Source: an uncultured Eubacteriales bacterium
GTDB taxonomy: Bacteria; Bacillota; Clostridia; Oscillospirales; CAG-272
Assembly (NCBI GenBank): GCA_934434925.1
Contig: CAKSAC010000024.1
Span: forward strand, 1 to 14,030
DNA: 14,030 nucleotides
Reading direction: 5' to 3'
The translations under genes were made by a program, and so were the position numbers. This document shows positions 13,391-14,030 of the stretch, one piece after another. Each line of letters starts with the position of its first letter. Positions within the stretch are counted from its first letter, which is position 1. The notes beneath the pieces are model-generated. The model saw only the letters and a program-made list of their open reading frames with translations, was not told the origin of the DNA and made no database searches.

Positions 13391-13404
13391 CCGTGTAAAC
13401 ACGG
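13391..13404 (+). other. 5'-terminal hairpin of the tRNA precursor
   Basis: CCGTGT-AA-ACACGG is a perfect 6-bp inverted repeat directly at the predicted transcript start. Confidence 0.45.
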
Positions 13405-13420
13405 TTGGTTTTGGGAGCAT

Positions 13421-13496
13421 GGGAGCATAGCTCAGTTGGGAGAGCATTTGCCTTACAAGCAAAGGGTCATAGGTTCGAGCCCTATTGTTCCCACCA
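13421..13496 (+). tRNA. tRNA-Val (anticodon UAC)
   Basis: A full cloverleaf: acceptor GGGAGCA/TGTTCCC with one G-U pair, D-arm GCTC/GAGC, anticodon arm TTTGC-CTTACAA-GCAAA, T-arm ATAGG-TTCGAGC-CCTAT, encoded CCA. The 8-mer GGGAGCAT at its 5' end is duplicated immediately upstream (13413-13420). Confidence 0.97.
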
Positions 13497-13504
13497 AAGG
13501 ATTT

Positions 13505-13525
13505 GCGGGCGTTGGCGTCGCCTGC
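13505..13525 (+). other. Stem-loop in the tRNA-Val/tRNA-Asp spacer
   Basis: GCGGGCG and CGCCTGC pair over 7 bp (one G-U) with a 7-nt loop inside the 35-bp spacer. It could help processing of the precursor. Confidence 0.4.
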
Positions 13526-13531
13526 GCGTAT

Positions 13532-13608
13532 GGCCTGGTAGCTCAGTTGGTTAGAGCGCTGCCCTGTCACGGCAGAGGTCGTGGGTTCGAGCCCCATCCG
13601 GGTCGCCA
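13532..13608 (+). tRNA. tRNA-Asp (anticodon GUC)
   Basis: A full cloverleaf: acceptor GGCCTGG/CCGGGTC, D-arm GCTC/GAGC, anticodon arm CTGCC-CTGTCAC-GGCAG, T-arm GTGGG-TTCGAGC-CCCAT, encoded CCA. Only 4 bp separate it from the next tRNA. Confidence 0.97.
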
Positions 13609-13612
13609 TTAT

Positions 13613-13687
<75 letters not shown>

Positions 13688-13688
<1 letters not shown>

Positions 13689-13709
13689 GCGACTTTGTCG
13701 CTGATTTTT
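13688..13709 (+). terminator. Terminator-like hairpin inside the tRNA operon
   Basis: AGCGAC-TTT-GTCGCT is followed by GATTTTT, directly between tRNA-Phe and tRNA-Gly. The 6-bp stem and five Ts are weak for a full terminator, so it may act as an attenuator or processing site. The first A of the stem is the last base of the tRNA-Phe CCA. Confidence 0.4.
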
Positions 13710-13785
13710 GCGGATTTAGCTCATTTGGTAGAGCGCGACCTTGCCAAGGTCGAGGTGGCGGGTTCGAGCCCCGTAATCCGCTCCA
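13710..13785 (+). tRNA. tRNA-Gly (anticodon GCC)
   Basis: A full cloverleaf: acceptor GCGGATT/AATCCGC, D-arm GCTC/GAGC, anticodon arm CGACC-TTGCCAA-GGTCG, T-arm GCGGG-TTCGAGC-CCCGT, discriminator T, encoded CCA. Confidence 0.97.
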
Positions 13786-13788
13786 TCG

Positions 13789-13812
13789 GCGGACGCGAAG
13801 CCTCGTGTCCGC
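13789..13812 (+). other. Stem-loop in the tRNA-Gly/tRNA-Cys spacer
   Basis: GCGGACGCGA and TCGTGTCCGC pair over 10 bp (one G-U) with loop AGCC, followed by TATTTATTT. It could be a weak terminator or a processing element. Confidence 0.45.
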
Positions 13813-13821
13813 TATTTATTT

Positions 13822-13895
13822 GGCGCCATGGCCAAGCGGTAAGGCACGGGTCTGCAAAACCCTTATCCCCGGTCCGATTCCGGGTGGCGCCTCCA
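13822..13895 (+). tRNA. tRNA-Cys (anticodon GCA)
   Basis: Acceptor GGCGCCA/TGGCGCC, anticodon loop CTGCAAA (GCA at 13854-13856), T-stem CCCGG/CCGGG, discriminator T, encoded CCA. Two oddities: the outer anticodon-stem pair is C-T (27-43), and the T-loop reads TCCGATT, so the near-universal U55 is C. Confidence 0.93.
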
Positions 13896-13932
13896 AAACA
13901 CAAAACCCCCCATACGGGGGGTTTTGTGTTTT
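13896..13932 (+). terminator. Strong terminator of the tRNA operon
   Basis: AAACACAAAACCCCCC, loop ATAC and GGGGGGTTTTGTGTTT form a perfect 16-bp stem, directly after the CCA of tRNA-Cys, with a T-rich 3' arm. The symmetry would let it also stop minus-strand transcripts. Confidence 0.93.
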
Positions 13933-13992
13933 ACAGGCATCGACGGATTGGCCGCGTTCTGCGCGCAAAGCAAGCAGACCCGGGCCGCAACA

Positions 13993-14017
13993 TTCGGAGT
14001 GCCGGTGGCACTCCGAA
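13993..14017. other. Perfect 11-bp hairpin near the window end
   Basis: TTCGGAGTGCC and GGCACTCCGAA flank a 3-nt loop. There is no T-run on either side. It may belong to a gene or element beyond the window; no gene is visible in 13933-14030. Confidence 0.6.
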
Positions 14018-14030
14018 ATTCCGGGTGGCA

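Overview
The window looks like a chromosomal segment of an endospore-forming, GC-rich member of the Clostridia (Firmicutes). The evidence is a complete spoIIIA operon, spmA-spmB, an AbrB-type regulator, strong AGGAGG-like ribosome binding sites and textbook sigma-A promoters. The species cannot be named from sequence alone. I see no phage or plasmid genes and no insertion sequences.

Layout. Minus strand: a MacB-like ABC transporter with ATPase and permease in one 911-residue chain (70-2805); a double zinc-ribbon, single-pass membrane protein (3070-4362) with its own terminator at 3008-3032; and abrB (4430-4672), driven by a near-consensus promoter at 4747-4775. Plus strand, divergent from abrB: spmA and spmB (4860-6079), then all eight spoIIIA genes, AA to AH (6393-12000), closed by a terminator at 12010-12040. 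Next comes asd (12139-13218), an archaeal/fungal-type aspartate-semialdehyde dehydrogenase with a perfect-consensus promoter. Last is a five-gene tRNA operon, Val-Asp-Phe-Gly-Cys (13421-13895), with a perfect promoter and a strong terminator.

How the genes work together. SpoIIIAA-AH, with SpoIIQ from the forespore (not in this window), form the channel or 'feeding tube' between mother cell and forespore that sustains late forespore transcription. SpmA and SpmB are needed for spore core dehydration. AbrB-family proteins repress post-exponential and sporulation genes. Asd supplies the branch toward lysine/diaminopimelate (and dipicolinate), threonine and methionine. The left half is therefore largely a sporulation neighbourhood.

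The most unusual aspect is the spacing in spoIIIA. The AC/AD, AD/AE and AF/AG junctions overlap, as is usual. Four other junctions (spmB-AA, AA-AB, AB-AC, AE-AF) hold 211-317 bp of T-poor, purine-rich DNA with several unrelated tandem repeats (units of 38, 42, 18, 15, 13 and 17 bp) and one dispersed repeat of about 80 bp present twice. Sigma-E-like promoters can be proposed inside the operon before AC and AH. SpoIIIAG is unusually short and appears to lack the insertion in its ring-building domain.
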